NCBI GenBank assembly: GCA_000320605.2
Contig: KB445796.1
Span: 1,807,698 to 1,871,697 of the forward strand
Source: Gelatoporia subvermispora B
Lineage: Eukaryota; Basidiomycota; Agaricomycetes; Polyporales; Gelatoporiaceae
Direction: 5' to 3'
DNA: 64,000 nucleotides
The notes below the pieces were generated by a model. It saw only the letters and a list, made by a program, of their open reading frames with translations. It was not told where the DNA came from and did not search any database. Below are positions 11,242 through 22,617 of the stretch, piece after piece (the first letter of the stretch is position 1; each line of letters opens with the position of its first letter). The position numbers and the translations under genes were made by a program.

Positions 11242-14200
11242 CTATGATCTTTTGAGCCCAGCGTACAAAGCCTGTTTGATCTGGTCTCTTGTTCTATCTC
11301 GGTCGCGAGGGTCGAGATGGTCTGTAAGTGTACGAATGAGCTCATTCAACTTGAGCTCGAGTTCTTGGTCATTTTGCTCAAGAGCTAACGCATGCATCTC
11401 GTGTAATACGTTCATGATCTGATGCCCTTCCCTTCGCCAATTGATCATGTACAGCTTGATCCCAAAGGATGCGGGGAAATGATTTGTCTCGCGGGCTATT
11501 GCAGTGGCGAAGCGGTTGCACAGCGCCCCTGCATTCTCCACGAGTTTGTGAACGTGCGCTCGATGGTCGTTATCGTAGCACGCTTGCGGCGCGAGTCTGC
11601 ATATGTAGAGTACGACGGCCGTCAAATCCAAGGAATATAGGAGCACATTCTCTTGCTCGACACGTCCAGTGTCGGGGACAGATAACATCAAGGATAGTCG
11701 TGCGTCTGCGTCCTGGATAAGGAATAACAGGCCTAAAACATAAAGGGGTGATCAGCGCACGCAATATGAGGAGGCGAACGACGTACCCGAGTGCGATGAT
11801 ACCGCACTAGTCAGACGTAAAGGGAGGGCATGAGGAATCAGGTAAAGGAACTCCATCATTCGGTCTGCCATGATGAATGCGTCTGCTGGAGAACGAATGG
11901 AAGTGGCGCATTTTGCTAGGATCAAGTTGCAATCAACGGACGTTAAGGTTGGGGACCATTTGAAATTTTTGCTCCTTTTCGATAGTAAATGCAGCTGGCG
12001 CGCCGCCTGTTCTCCTGTTGCTGCTTGGGCGAATATACACCACACAGTCAAACGTATGAGCATGGACCCATCCCTAACTGAGACAGTCTTATGCATGATT
12101 TCGTCCAGAATGGTGAGCGCGTCGTGTCCACGCGAAATGCTCGACATGTATCGAATGCAGGGGAATGTGATGTCCTCGTGGAAGCTATCATCGAGGAGAC
12201 TGGTACTTGCACACCCTAAAATCCGTCCTTGTTCCTGGGGTGTAAGAGTACCACGCTGCGAAAGGTCGGAATCCATCTGAGTCTTGATGAGCTCCTGTTC
12301 TAGGATTCGCCAGTCCGTCCTTTTCGCCCACATAATCCATATGCGACCCAGCAAGTCGCCCCACATGTCCTTCGTCTGGTACATGTATCTCCAAACGAGT
12401 CGCTTGAATAACGTCCAGGACTGCTGCGGTAGCAGAGGGAGGCCGCGTCTCAGACGCTCAATTCTCGCATTTATGGTCCTGGGATCGCGGTTATCCGCAG
12501 GGTTGTCAGCATTGTGTTCCGGCGAAAAAGTATTGATCGGCGCTCCAGGGTTTTCAGGATCGCTGGTATTAACAGGCGATTGCGCATTGTCTTGGGACGG
12601 CCGTCGACGCTCCCAAGAGGCAAGTAACGACCCTGATACCAGTAGTAGGGCCAGAGGGAACACAGCTGCTGGTACAATGGCCAACAGTATGCCAACGAAT
12701 GCAAGTATCCCCACCAGATAATATATCAAAAGGAATAGTCCCTGAGCGACTAAGAAGCCTAGGTGAAATAAGAGTGCCACTTGGTACGCCAACATCACAA
12801 ACAGGCGAGTGCTCTGGTAGAACACTAATGCCTGAGGCGACTTGTACGGGCACTGAGGCCAGAATGTGGGAGATACAGTGGTGAATATAATAAACAATAA
12901 CAGCAACGCCATTAGGAATATGGCGACTCCCGCCACTATGTTGTTTAATGTCTTCAAGAGAATAGCGAGGCCGATGAGGAAAGAGATCAGCGCCATTTGC
13001 AGAAGAATGGGCATCAAAGAGATAATCCATGGAACCCGCCACCGCACGAACCCTTCTTCGTATCGCAAGTAGTGAGTAAATGCACTCTCGCGAGCATTGG
13101 AGGGAGTCCGAGTTGTGTAGTGTGCTAGCCACTGCCGCACTGTGATACCGACAAAAGCCGAAGATATACTAAATATAAGACTGGCAAATCAGAATGCGTT
13201 GACCCAAATCGACGGTCCTGGAGCATGAGGTGTCTCTGAGGGAGAGTACGCAGGGACAGAAAAGTCAATGGTGTTATTTTCGATACGGAGGCTGCTCAGC
13301 TGGGCAGAGATATGGACCATGGCTTGTGCTGTCACTTCTGCAGTGTTATCCGGGCTCAGCTGTTGATACAGCTCTACATTGAAGGCGGTAACGACGGCGG
13401 AGAAAAGTCCAGCCTAGAAGCATGGATCCATGAATCAGTACTGATGCGTTCTGTGTGGTATGACGATCAGGTGCTCACAAAGACAAGCAGGTTGTCTATT
13501 TGATCTTTCCAACCGATTGCCATTTCTTTGTCATGCTTGCCCAGATCATCAGCACATTTTGCCCAGGCGTTTGTCTCCGCATCAGAGCCTCCTTCATTCA
13601 AGCGAAAAGACGGATCGTCGGCGGGAACCGCACAATTGCATGCTATTGCCTGTGCGGGAGGCTGGTTCGGAGCATTTCCTGAACTATGACCTCCCTGAAA
13701 TTGTTACTCACTTAGCATGTCTCATGTGTTAAATCAGCGGCTTTTTATACGTACACTAGACTGAGGTGCCCCTCCGGGAGATGTTCTACTGCTCGTCACA
13801 GCTTGTTGTTGCTAGGGAATTCTCCACTTGAGAGGTGGTTCGGCGAATCGGAGCATGTACTAGATCAATATACGTACAGGAACCGCAGAAGCCAGGCTCA
13901 ATGTGGAAGGCGTTTGCTGAGTAGCATCTTTCTGGGCGGTTTTAAGGTAAGGGCCAGCGGCAACAGATTGAGATGCTCCCGCGGAAGGGAGAGACCCTGT
14001 TGGTGGTTCTAGCCCAGATGTATGGGACAGATGTGATCCTTTCCCGTTGAGATCATCGGAGCTGGGGCGACCGTCTATGAGGCTCTGCGCTGCTGAGATG
14101 ACCTAGGACACGCACAAAAGTGGCGGTAAAATTATGTATTTTGTCCATGATACACAATCAACTTACTTCACGGCTCCCTTCAGAACAAGGCGCGAACACT

Positions 14201-14322
14201 CCTCCAGTTGCTGGGGCTGTTTCGAACGTAGTTCGCTGTGGATCGGTCATTGGCGGTAGAGTAAGCTTAGGGCTGACTCTCACGTCATGCCCAGATTCAT
14301 CGACAGAGCGAAGAGTATCCAT
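11242..14322 (-). pseudogene. DUF6535-family membrane protein gene with one in-frame TGA
   Basis: Six exons: 14322-14167, 14102-13878, 13811-13755, 13694-13479, 13413-11787 and 11732-11242. They join in phase and would give about 923 residues. The N-terminal 200 residues are low-complexity, rich in Ser, Pro and Gln. The DUF6535 core follows (GWKDQIDNLLVF, AGLFSAVVTAFNVELYQQL, VGITVRQWLAHY), then a cluster of hydrophobic helices and a long C-terminal region. Codon 293, at 13189-13191, is TGA between WVNAF and FASLIF, where relatives normally have Trp (TGG). No intron can remove it. All other frame and splice features look healthy, so this is either a very young pseudogene, an allele-specific nonsense change, or a base error. 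The family's function is unknown; many paralogues occur in mushroom-forming fungi. Confidence 0.75.
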
Positions 14323-15390
14323 CTTGATTCCAAGCGGCCTCCGGGACGGAGGAGAAGAGCTCGATTATCAGTACAGGACTTTGGCGTGACTGTGATGGGT
14401 GTCATGACCGATTTCTCACGGGTTGAAATCGCATCTTTGTAGCTCTGGTATCACCCTGAGACATTCAGGCGAGAACAGATGTTGAGACCGGCAGATCGTC
14501 CACAGAGACGTGGCATTGGGGGATATCATAAGATGCCCCAAAGCTGAATAACAGAACAGGCAAAAAGTATGATCCGCACCATAGCTGGTGAGCGAAACTT
14601 TCGCATCGGACCGTGTCAACTGTCAAGCAGCTCACTGAGTTCGGCCTTGCAGATAGCGCCGTGTTCAAATGCACGGCTTCTCGCACGAGCGCTGCCTATC
14701 CTAGAGTCTTGGAGAACATTGCCACCAGACGAATTTCTTGAAGGGTGTATGCATGAGATATCCCGTAAGGACCGATGGGGAACTCACGCCAACATGAGAA
14801 TACTATTGGATACGTTTGGTCCCATCCGGCCTCCTACCCCGTATATGCGACATCAGAAGCTCGGATGGATTCGTGTTCGTAGCAGTGATGTGTCTTCGAT
14901 TTTGACGAGTGCAACGCGCCTAGTGATGTCATTTGGTGGATTGTATGACCAAGACCCTGCACGACTCTCCCGATCGACCCGTGACACTTCGTACGTCTCG
15001 TATGCGGGCTGCGAATTCCGAAACGTTCTTCGCCTTCAATGCGCACTCTGGGTCTACGCCACTTGGAACGTGTGAAGACACCACTCTGGCGATTTCGGGG
15101 GCGAATATGCAATACATGAAAAGTGATGTAGCTTCACTACACAAACTGGACCACTACTGAAAGTGATGCCATGTCGATGGGTCCGCCACACATGAGACAT
15201 GAGATATCGCCACGTTCAGTCAATCAACCCGACCACAAGCACATTCTACTCTCCATCACATCATCCTTAGCAAAACGAACATCCCTGTTGTCCTTCAGCG
15301 ACAAAGACGGTGACACTGCAAGTTAGCATACCATGAGCATTCAACCCTAATTCGACATAGAAGGGACTACTGACGCACTCCACTCAAAGT
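14323..15390. other. Intergenic stretch without a supported gene
   Basis: About 1.07 kb. A plus-strand frame at 14569-15075 and several minus-strand frames are open, but none has a recognisable domain or splice pattern. It probably contains the upstream region of the DUF6535 gene and decayed sequence. Confidence 0.4.
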
Positions 15391-15806
15391 TCAGTTGGAC
15401 TGAATGATGGAGAACGGCGCTGACTGCGCAAATATGTCGGAGTTATTGGTGGCATTGACGAAGTCAATATGGAAGCCGTCGCCGGCGGGGAAACCCTCTT
15501 CCTGAGGGGGGACGACAAAAATCCCGGTATTCCCGTCCACACCGGAAGCGATCGCTAACTCATCGATACCTCCCTGTGTATTCGCCAAGTTCAGCGATGA
15601 AACATACAGGTCAGGTAACTTAGTCGTCGACGTACCACAATAGAGGATTGCAAGATAATGCTGAATTCGGGAGGGTCCGTGGCAAGCTTCGTCCAAGTGA
15701 TTGCGTTAGGGCCTTCCGTGGTCCAGCCAGACTCGCTGTTCGGCGTGACGATCACGTAGCCGAAAGCCAATCCAGCTAAGAGCAGAGGAACGAAGATAGA
15801 GCGCAT
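15391..15806 (-). CDS. Small secreted Kre9/Knh1-like protein (Ser-Thr-rich GPI family N-domain)
   Basis: Two exons, 15806-15636 and 15573-15391, encode about 117 residues. The 62-base intron joins ILQSSIV to GGIDELAIASG in phase. Residues 1-16 (MRSIFVPLLLAGLAFG) form a signal peptide. The rest matches the Kre9/Knh1 N-terminal pattern: an early VTPNSESGWT, then NAITWTKLATDPPEFSI, a GDGFHIDFV segment and a final AQSAPFSI. Kre9 of yeast is needed for cell-wall beta-1,6-glucan, but short fungal relatives like this lack the C-terminal half and any GPI signal. A simple secreted or wall-associated protein is therefore the safest reading. An AT-rich element CATAAATAGC about 45 bases upstream may act as the TATA box. 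Confidence 0.8.
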
Positions 15807-17495
15807 TGGTAACGATGTGCTTTGCTCTGCGTTTTCTGGACTGTATCAGCTATTTATGCATAAGTGGAACACTGCGCAGCGGAGACCGCCCTAGACATGC
15901 AACGGCGATGTTTGTGCGTAGTGAGAATATGTTGACCCTTACAACTGTTCTCATATCGATAGGCGGCTTTCGAAAAAGTCGTATACGGGCGGGGCTTCGA
16001 GCGGGGCTTCCGGTGCACCTGCCCATTGGCTGACCCCTGGCCAGGAGATATCAGCGCTGATGGCCGCTGTCATGGCATAGCATGGCATGTCCTCCCGAGT
16101 GCCCTCCGAACTCCCTCTGTTCACAATTTTTTCAGGAGACCCGCCTATCGATATGAAAACGGCTGTAAGACCGCTCATGTAGAACTCCTGTTGAGTGTCA
16201 TCGTCGGTCTCAAGCGGCGACATTCGAAGTATAGGCTGTGAAACAGGGGAATCAAGAGCATTTCATAGAAAGGCTGGCATATTAGTTCCATCGTTCATCC
16301 TGCACGTGTGCCAGAAAGTTTGCATTAGCAGCACAAATCTATCCTTGGGTTCCGGAAGAAGTCAAGGCGTTGTCAATCGTGATGTACGTCGAAACACCAA
16401 AATACGTGTCAGAGTACTTCGCTGAACAGGCTTTCCCATACGTGCCAGTGAAGCTACTTGTTGACTTTGGTATATGTGAAAGTACTCACAGAGCTAATAT
16501 AAAGTATATCAATTACGTCAGGACACACTTTATCTTTGGGAGCGGTCGAGATATGACACTAGCCATCGCAGCCGGTGTATACGCACGTTGCGCTTGTAAT
16601 GAGCCGGGGTAGGCTAGCTCTGGACCAGTTGCGGAAGTCTCCTTGTGGGATCGACAGTCTGACACAGAAACGGTTGCATTCTGTACGCTTACTTTATAAC
16701 CATAGTGTGGTTGATCGTGCTTATCACACCTTGCAATGGATCCAAATGTATGGTGCGCAAGTGACGGCGCGACGGCGCTTCGACTGTGGAAGCCACCACG
16801 AACAAATATTTGGCTCATGTGCGCGTGATGCGCCGAGTTGCCGAAGTGCCGACTGACGCTGGAGAAGCGGCGACGAGGCTGAATGGAGCGCCTCCACGGC
16901 CTTTAGGTTGCCGTACAAATTCAACCAGAGAAGCGGGAGCTCATTGAGCTTGATTGGTATAGTTGACTTCACGTACTAGAGACAAACGCTTTTGAGCATA
17001 TAATGATTTAGAACAAGTGTCAGTTTGGGGCAGGGACTACTGGCGCTGCTTTCCGGGGCTCTTTCCGCGACCGACATATCGCCGACTTGACGGGTGCCGC
17101 CCATCCTAAATTCTCGTTGGAGTGAATGTCTGCGGGTGCAATAGCACTCCATAGGTCATGCGGGCTGCCTCCCTGGAAACCTGGGACTCCCAGTGTAGTA
17201 AGTGAGCAAGATTTTCGCTCGCGTAGCCTCAGGTACCACTCGGTGGGTCGTAGGATCCCATCAATTCTGCGTATGCGTGCGCTAAATGTACTCCACATGG
17301 AGCGCACGGATTACTGGCTTCTTGAGCACCTCTCCGCGCGGCGCCTTTTGTGTCCGGGCTCACATGGCGTCAAGCTTCCTGTGCGACGTTAATGCACGTT
17401 AAAATTTGACGTTCAGGCTGCATGAGTCGATTTGAAGCGTCTTTCCCTCCCCGTCGCCGTGCCCCCTGCACGTTCCCCATGCCCTTTGAGGATCC
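15807..17495. other. Gene-poor stretch holding an inverted-repeat element
   Basis: About 1.7 kb between the Kre9-like gene and a DUF6533 gene. Apart from the inverted repeat at 15938-16169, I find only short uninformative frames. A minus-strand frame at 16724-16972 has a leucine-rich composition like decayed F-box proteins, but this is too weak to call. Confidence 0.4.
15938..16169. repeat. MITE-like inverted-repeat element
   Basis: The left arm 15938-15966 and right arm 16141-16169 are reverse complements at 26 of 29 positions. The inner 16 bases, TCATATCGATAGGCGG, match perfectly. All three mismatches are transitions. The arms are 174 bases apart and the outer flanks show weaker similarity. 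The size and shape fit a small non-autonomous DNA transposon or a foldback element; no target-site duplication could be fixed by eye. Confidence 0.55.
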
Positions 17496-19343
17496 ATGGC
17501 CACTGTGACTAGTTCTGGGACACAGGAGCTGCTCAACCTCCTGGTCACTGAGGTTCGAGACATCCGATTATCCAGATATGCGGCCTGTATGTTTTTTTAT
17601 CCTCTGAGTACGGACTTTGTGCGCTTATACTCGAATTTGACTAGTTGTTTGTGCGACGATTGTGATATACGACTACCGTTAGTCTTTCCGGCACTGCATG
17701 TGCTCGTTGTCACTGACAATTTCTCCTTCACTTCAAGTGATTTGCGTTGAGCAAGAGGTCAGTAGGGCGTCTGCACATGGAAAATAAATCAAGATGACTA
17801 ATCGCCTCTCTTCTACGCAGGTAGATCTTGTATGGGTAAGCTCTCAAACATAATCTTCCGTACCCGAAGCTCATGTGTTCTACAGCGCAAACAGTGGTCC
17901 ATCATTAAGGTCGTTTTCCTATGGGTATCGATCACCTTATTCCGACACGAAACCATCGTTCCTGATAATAAATGGAATACAGCACCGGTATTTAGGCCTT
18001 TTTGCTGTAATGTAAGTGGTTGATCTCTGGCGCGCCATCACACCATGGTTCAATTCTATGGGTAGCTTCCAGGTAGCAGGTGAGCTGTCCCGTTATTCTG
18101 TTCATTCCACAGCATTCTGAATCCGAGTGATACCAGTATTGACTCTGAGCGACGTATCCGACTCCGTAAGTGGCGGTGTCGAATTGTGTGATGCAGATTC
18201 TCATTAAACCATTCTGCAGTTGTATGTGATTAAAACCTATCCATCCCTCTTGTTATAGTCGTGCTGATAATCGATACCTGGATTGTCCAGCTGTGAGTAT
18301 TCACTTGTTGCTAATAGTCATTTGATCAGCCTGTCGACAACATGTGTCACATTACAGGCGGATTTTGGTTTCGATGGGAGACATGGGGTTATTCCTTGTT
18401 AATCTTCACATCGGAAAGTGAGTAACCAAGTCACGTCGTGGATTACACTAATGCTACGCCCTAGTGGTGCTACTCCTTTGGATATACGTCGTATTCAACA
18501 AAAACCGCTATCTTCTGGTCGCTCTATCGCTCTTATTTTTGGCGGAGGTTGCCGCGGTTATAGCGATCCTAGCGAAGTCGTTTATCAACTTCCATGGTAT
18601 GTGTTTCCCCGAGTCAGATGTGCTGCGCCTCCTGATAAGAAGCATGCAGCCCAAGCTCATCTAATTCCTGGAATTCCGTTCTGCCTTGCCACTCACGAGC
18701 CCACCACATTCAAGCTCCTATGGGTACCCATCCTCGGCTATGACAGCATCCTACTCGTCCTATTCCTGTACAAGGGAATCGAGTCTCACATCATCACATA
18801 CCACAATCGTCTGGCTCCCACCACTCTCCTTGACATGATATACAAACACTCTCTCACAAACTTCTTGGCGTGAGTCAACAAATATTTCGCATTAACCGCA
18901 ATTAGTCACGCTCTCGCAGTATCTTCGCATCGTATCTCGCGTGTGCTGCGATCTGGCTGGTCCCGAACGTGCGTCGCTGCTTCTGCGGGGATTGAAACTC
19001 ACGGCTGATGTCCCGCTAGTCTGGACTCGACGAGATCCCCGTGCCATTCGCGCTATCGTTGTCCTTGACAAACTGCACACGGCTCCTGCTCAATATTCGA
19101 CAGGCATACTACAACGGCACTGACGGCGTCGTGCGTCTGAACGGGGGAGACCCGCAGCAGACGCAGGCGAGCACGCTGCACTCCAACCTGCACGTCCTCG
19201 AGGACGACGACGACGAGGCGTCTTCGCCGACCGACTATAGTCCGCCGTCTATCTACGCAGCGGAGACAGACCGGCACGTGTGGCAGTACGAGCTGCGGGA
19301 GATGCGCGCAGAGCCGCCAATTGTAGTCGGAGTCGCTATGTAG
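17496..19343 (+). CDS. DUF6533-family membrane protein, model interrupted in the middle
   Basis: Clear exons: 17496-17586, 17645-17677, 17738-17757, 17821-17835, 17886-17924, then 18330-18417, 18465-18596, 18650-18869, 18920-18968 and 19020-19343. They give the DUF6533 pattern: an N-terminal LLVTEVRDIRLSRYAA, then VIYDYLICVEQEVDLVWRK, WSIIKVVFLW, CHITGGFWFRWETWG, VVFNKNRYLLVALSLLFLAE and LTNCTRLLLNIRQAYYN, with about seven hydrophobic helices and an acidic C-terminal tail. Between 17925 and about 18258 the frame cannot be joined: VVFLW should run straight into NRYLDCPA (coded at 18259-18292), but about 330 extra bases lie between and the phase does not fit. The family's function is unknown. 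It is a distant paralogue of the intact gene at 55654-57116. It may be a pseudogene. Confidence 0.65.
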
Positions 19344-20785
19344 TTGTTCACTCTGCCATTGGACAGTCGTGTATGTGGTCACAGTCACAGTAGTTGTAGC
19401 TAACTGCATGTCAATCGTTCGTATCTACATCGCAATCATCGTTCCGATCTCGCATCGCAGTTCTCAGAAGGCACAGCCGAGCGCAAGATCCTGGCTCTCG
19501 CGGCGACTCCGGGTCACGACGGCATAATCGATGACGATCTCGATATTAGCAAAGGCACAGCCGAGAAAATTTAAACTCTGCGCTGGCAGCTTCTGCAGCG
19601 TTGTTCCCATGTTGCGATCCAGATATGCGGGCGGGCTGCAATGGAAGAAGGCACAGCCGATGCAAGAAGTCGGGCCCTTGCGACTCTTGCTGCCACGTTG
19701 CGATCTAGGCGGAGCCTCGAGGGCGATACGATCAAGCATGCGAGGAGCTGGCTGATATCAGAGTACGGCAGCATCTGTATCTGCTAGCGGAATCCGGCGT
19801 GCGGTCGCAGGGCATTCGCAGCGAGCCAGTCGGAACGTGGCCTGGTGGGCATAGCATCGAGGAAGCAACGCGGACGGGTGTTGCTGGGAAAGCAGATATA
19901 CGTAAGTCGCAGGAGCACGAGGCAGCCCTGACGGACAGATGAGGAGCTGCTACTCCCAGCTGAGGGAACTTCCATTCTGGGCGAGCTACGGACAATGGAG
20001 TAGGGCCAAAACAGGAAGGAGGAGGACAATAGCAAACCGACACGATCGACACGCGGTCACGTGAGCGCGGCGAATGAGTCGACGCGTGTTCTGCGGTTGC
20101 GAGCCTTAGACGCGCGCGCTGCGCCTCGCCGTCCGCGAGATTTCCGATATCGACCTTAGGATTCGTCGAGCGTCGGTCGGGCCAGCGAGTTTCGAATTCA
20201 GTGATAAATTACAGTATGTACAGCACACCGCGTACACGGCAGAGACTACTACATAGGACGGCTTATTCAGTGCGAGTAACGAAGCCAGCGAACGAAAGCG
20301 TGTACGGAGCACCGAGTACAGTCAAATAACAGGTATAACGGTATAACGAAAAGATATGAGAGCAGAGGAGCGCATAGGGTGGAGATCCGAGACAAACGAG
20401 ACGAGTGCCAAACCAGAGACGACAGGGACCAAATTCCGCAAGTATGTGCAGGGGGAAAGGACAGCCACACCGCGGGGGCGAGCAAGAGCGAGGACGGCGG
20501 AGTAACAAGACAATCAACGAGGTTTGCAACGTGCGAGGGGCGAGGAGCAAAAACAGACAAATCGAGGGGAGAGGGAATCGTGAGAGGGTCATCAGCAGGA
20601 TAACAGTACGGCGGGACAACCGGATTTCAGGGGTTATTTGTACAAGAGCAAGAAGACAGCATATTGCACTGCTCGAGGCAGAGATAATGATCTGTATCAT
20701 AATCAGTGGTGATCAACGACGGGTGCAGAGCGTACTTACAGACAATAACGACAGCAAACGCGTCGACTCTAAGCATGTATCTTCT
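19344..20785. other. Intergenic stretch with a short dispersed repeat
   Basis: About 1.4 kb downstream of two converging genes (DUF6533 and HMG-box). It holds three copies of a 13-base repeat (19468-19660) and a region of open minus-strand frames at 20263-20700 that are hydrophobic but show no family pattern. The latter is probably 3' UTR of the HMG-box gene. Confidence 0.4.
19468..19660. repeat. Three direct copies of a 13-base motif
   Basis: AAGGCACAGCCGA occurs at 19468-19480, 19552-19564 and 19648-19660, spaced 84 and 96 bases apart on the same strand. Copies are identical. Partial further similarity (ATGTTGCGATCC versus ACGTTGCGATCT) lies between them, suggesting a decayed tandem duplication. 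Confidence 0.7.
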
Positions 20786-22617
20786 TTAGTTGGCGAGAGT
20801 CGATACACCCCAGTAGTGGGGCGCAACGTGCTCGACAGGCTCTTCGGGAGACATAATTGGAGGCTTCCAGCTACCAGCCACACGACGGACACCAGCGAAG
20901 GCGGCACCAGCGGGCGGGACATAGCCACTCGACATCGACGCGACGGGCATCGTCTGCACGGGCACAGGCGGGGGCGGCATCTCTTGCGGCGCGGGAGGAG
21001 CGATCGCAGCATCGAAGTTGAGGAACTGCATAAGCGCGGCATCATCGAACATGCCCTGGTCCTCGGTGCCGGTTGTGCTCTGCACGCCTTCGGGGATCGT
21101 CGGGAGGGTGCCCGGGTTGAAGGTGTCTACGGGACCGGTTTGATCGAGCATGCGGAGCATCTGCTCGAACGTCTCAAGCTCGAAGTTGGGCATGCCCTGT
21201 GCCTGGTCTTGGCCCTGAAGCGCGACGTCGATCTGAGGCGGCGCGTCGCTCGCGAACTGGTTGTAGTCGAGGTTGGAGATCGAATACACGGAGGGGTTGT
21301 CCGTCGTCTGCAGCAGGGCACGGAGGGGGTCACCCAGGGCAAGCTCGTCAAGCAGCGCATCGGTCGTGCCCCACTCGTTCCCGGCACCCATGGCGGTGAT
21401 GTCGAAGCCCGTGGAAAGCTAGAAGGAGAAAGGGGGAGAGATATCTGGGTCAGCAAACGGAATGATGTTATCGCTACCGGAAAACACACGTCTCCATGTC
21501 CAAAATCTTGCACAGCCTGGTTCTGCGAGGGGTCCATCGTGGGGTCCGACGGACTTGTAGTAGAGAATGTAAGGGCCGGCTCGGTGGCAAACTGATTCAC
21601 GCCACTCCACTGACCGGGTCCCGCCTCGGGACCAAACGGCGGCGGCGGTGGCGGCATCATGTCGTACTCGGATTGCGCTGGCTGCATACTCCAGCTGGCG
21701 TCAGGCGTAGCCTCGAATGTCGGGGGCATCGCAGGCTGCCACGAGCCGGGGTAGGCGGGGAGGAAGAACTTGTCCTGCATCTCCTCCATGCTGGGCGGCG
21801 CGCGTGGCTCGGGCGCCTCTGCAGGCTGCTGTGGCTGGGCCACCGACGCAGAGGCCGGCAGCTGCGATGTCGACGGAGAGGCGTCCCGGCTGCCACTGGG
21901 CCACGAGTACACGCCACCCGCCGCGGGCGAGGGCGAGTCCGTTGCCTGGGACTGGGAAGACGACGCGATCGATCGCGCAGACGACTTCGATGAGCGCGAC
22001 TTGGTTGAACGCGATCGAGAAGACGACGGGCCCGATCGCGACGGCCCCGCCTGGCGAGGTTCAGACTCGTCCGAGCTCGTACACGGCGACGGCGCGCCCG
22101 ACGCTGGTGGCGACGGCCCCGCCCCTGTGTACGACGTCGACGCCGACGCCGCGTAGTACGGCGTGTGGTTCGCGGGCGTGAGGCGCTGGGGATACGGCGT
22201 GTATCGCGACTTGTTTTTCTTTTCAGCCCGCCGACGCGCTCGCTCTGCCTTCTTCTCTGCGATCTGCTGATCGCGGAGCTCTTTCTTCATGGGACAGAAG
22301 CGATACTCGGGGTATGCTATCTCGTGCTCGGCCTTCTTGAGCTCGGCGAGGCGTTCGTAGTAGCTTTTGATCTGCGGCGGACACGTCTTCCACTCTTCAG
22401 AGAGCTCTTTCGATACCGAAGATTGCGGTCGTTTCGGGCGATCCTTCTGTCGCGCGAGGTCTCGTACACGATCTGAGCGGTAGAGAATCCACGCGTTGGG
22501 TGGCCGGGGGATCTTGCCATCCTTCGTTAGCCGTGGTGGCTCGCTGGCCGGGAGGTCTTGCTCGGCGGCGGGATCGGCATCGGGATTGTCGTACTGTTGC
22601 GGGATGAAGTTGTCCAT
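20786..22617 (-). CDS. HMG-box transcription factor (MATA_HMG-box type)
   Basis: Two exons give about 586-590 residues. The HMG box is at residues 37-108 (from IPRPPNAWILYRSDR to EYRFCPMKKELRD) and resembles the sequence-specific fungal mating-type/Ste11 class rather than the structural HMGB class. It is followed by a basic helix rich in Lys and Arg (KKAERARRRAEKKNK), a long Ser-rich stretch with RS pairs, Pro-rich segments and an acidic C-terminus likely to activate transcription. The intron acceptor is at 21419. Two donors fit in phase: at 21489 (gtgtgt, 71-base intron) or 21477 (gtagcg, 59-base intron). Use of the second adds VCFP. The start at 22615-22617 is the first ATG of the frame. 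Relatives control mating or fruiting; that role here is inference. Confidence 0.85.

Noticed and set aside
19464..19739. Minus-strand frame with repeated GCAF residues
   Set aside because: The repetition simply reflects the three DNA copies of the 13-base repeat; no start context, splice sites or domain.
20405..21595. 396-codon plus-strand open frame
   Set aside because: It is antisense to the coding exons of the HMG-box gene, is Arg/Gly-rich and shows no domain; it stays open because of the GC-rich codon use of the real gene.
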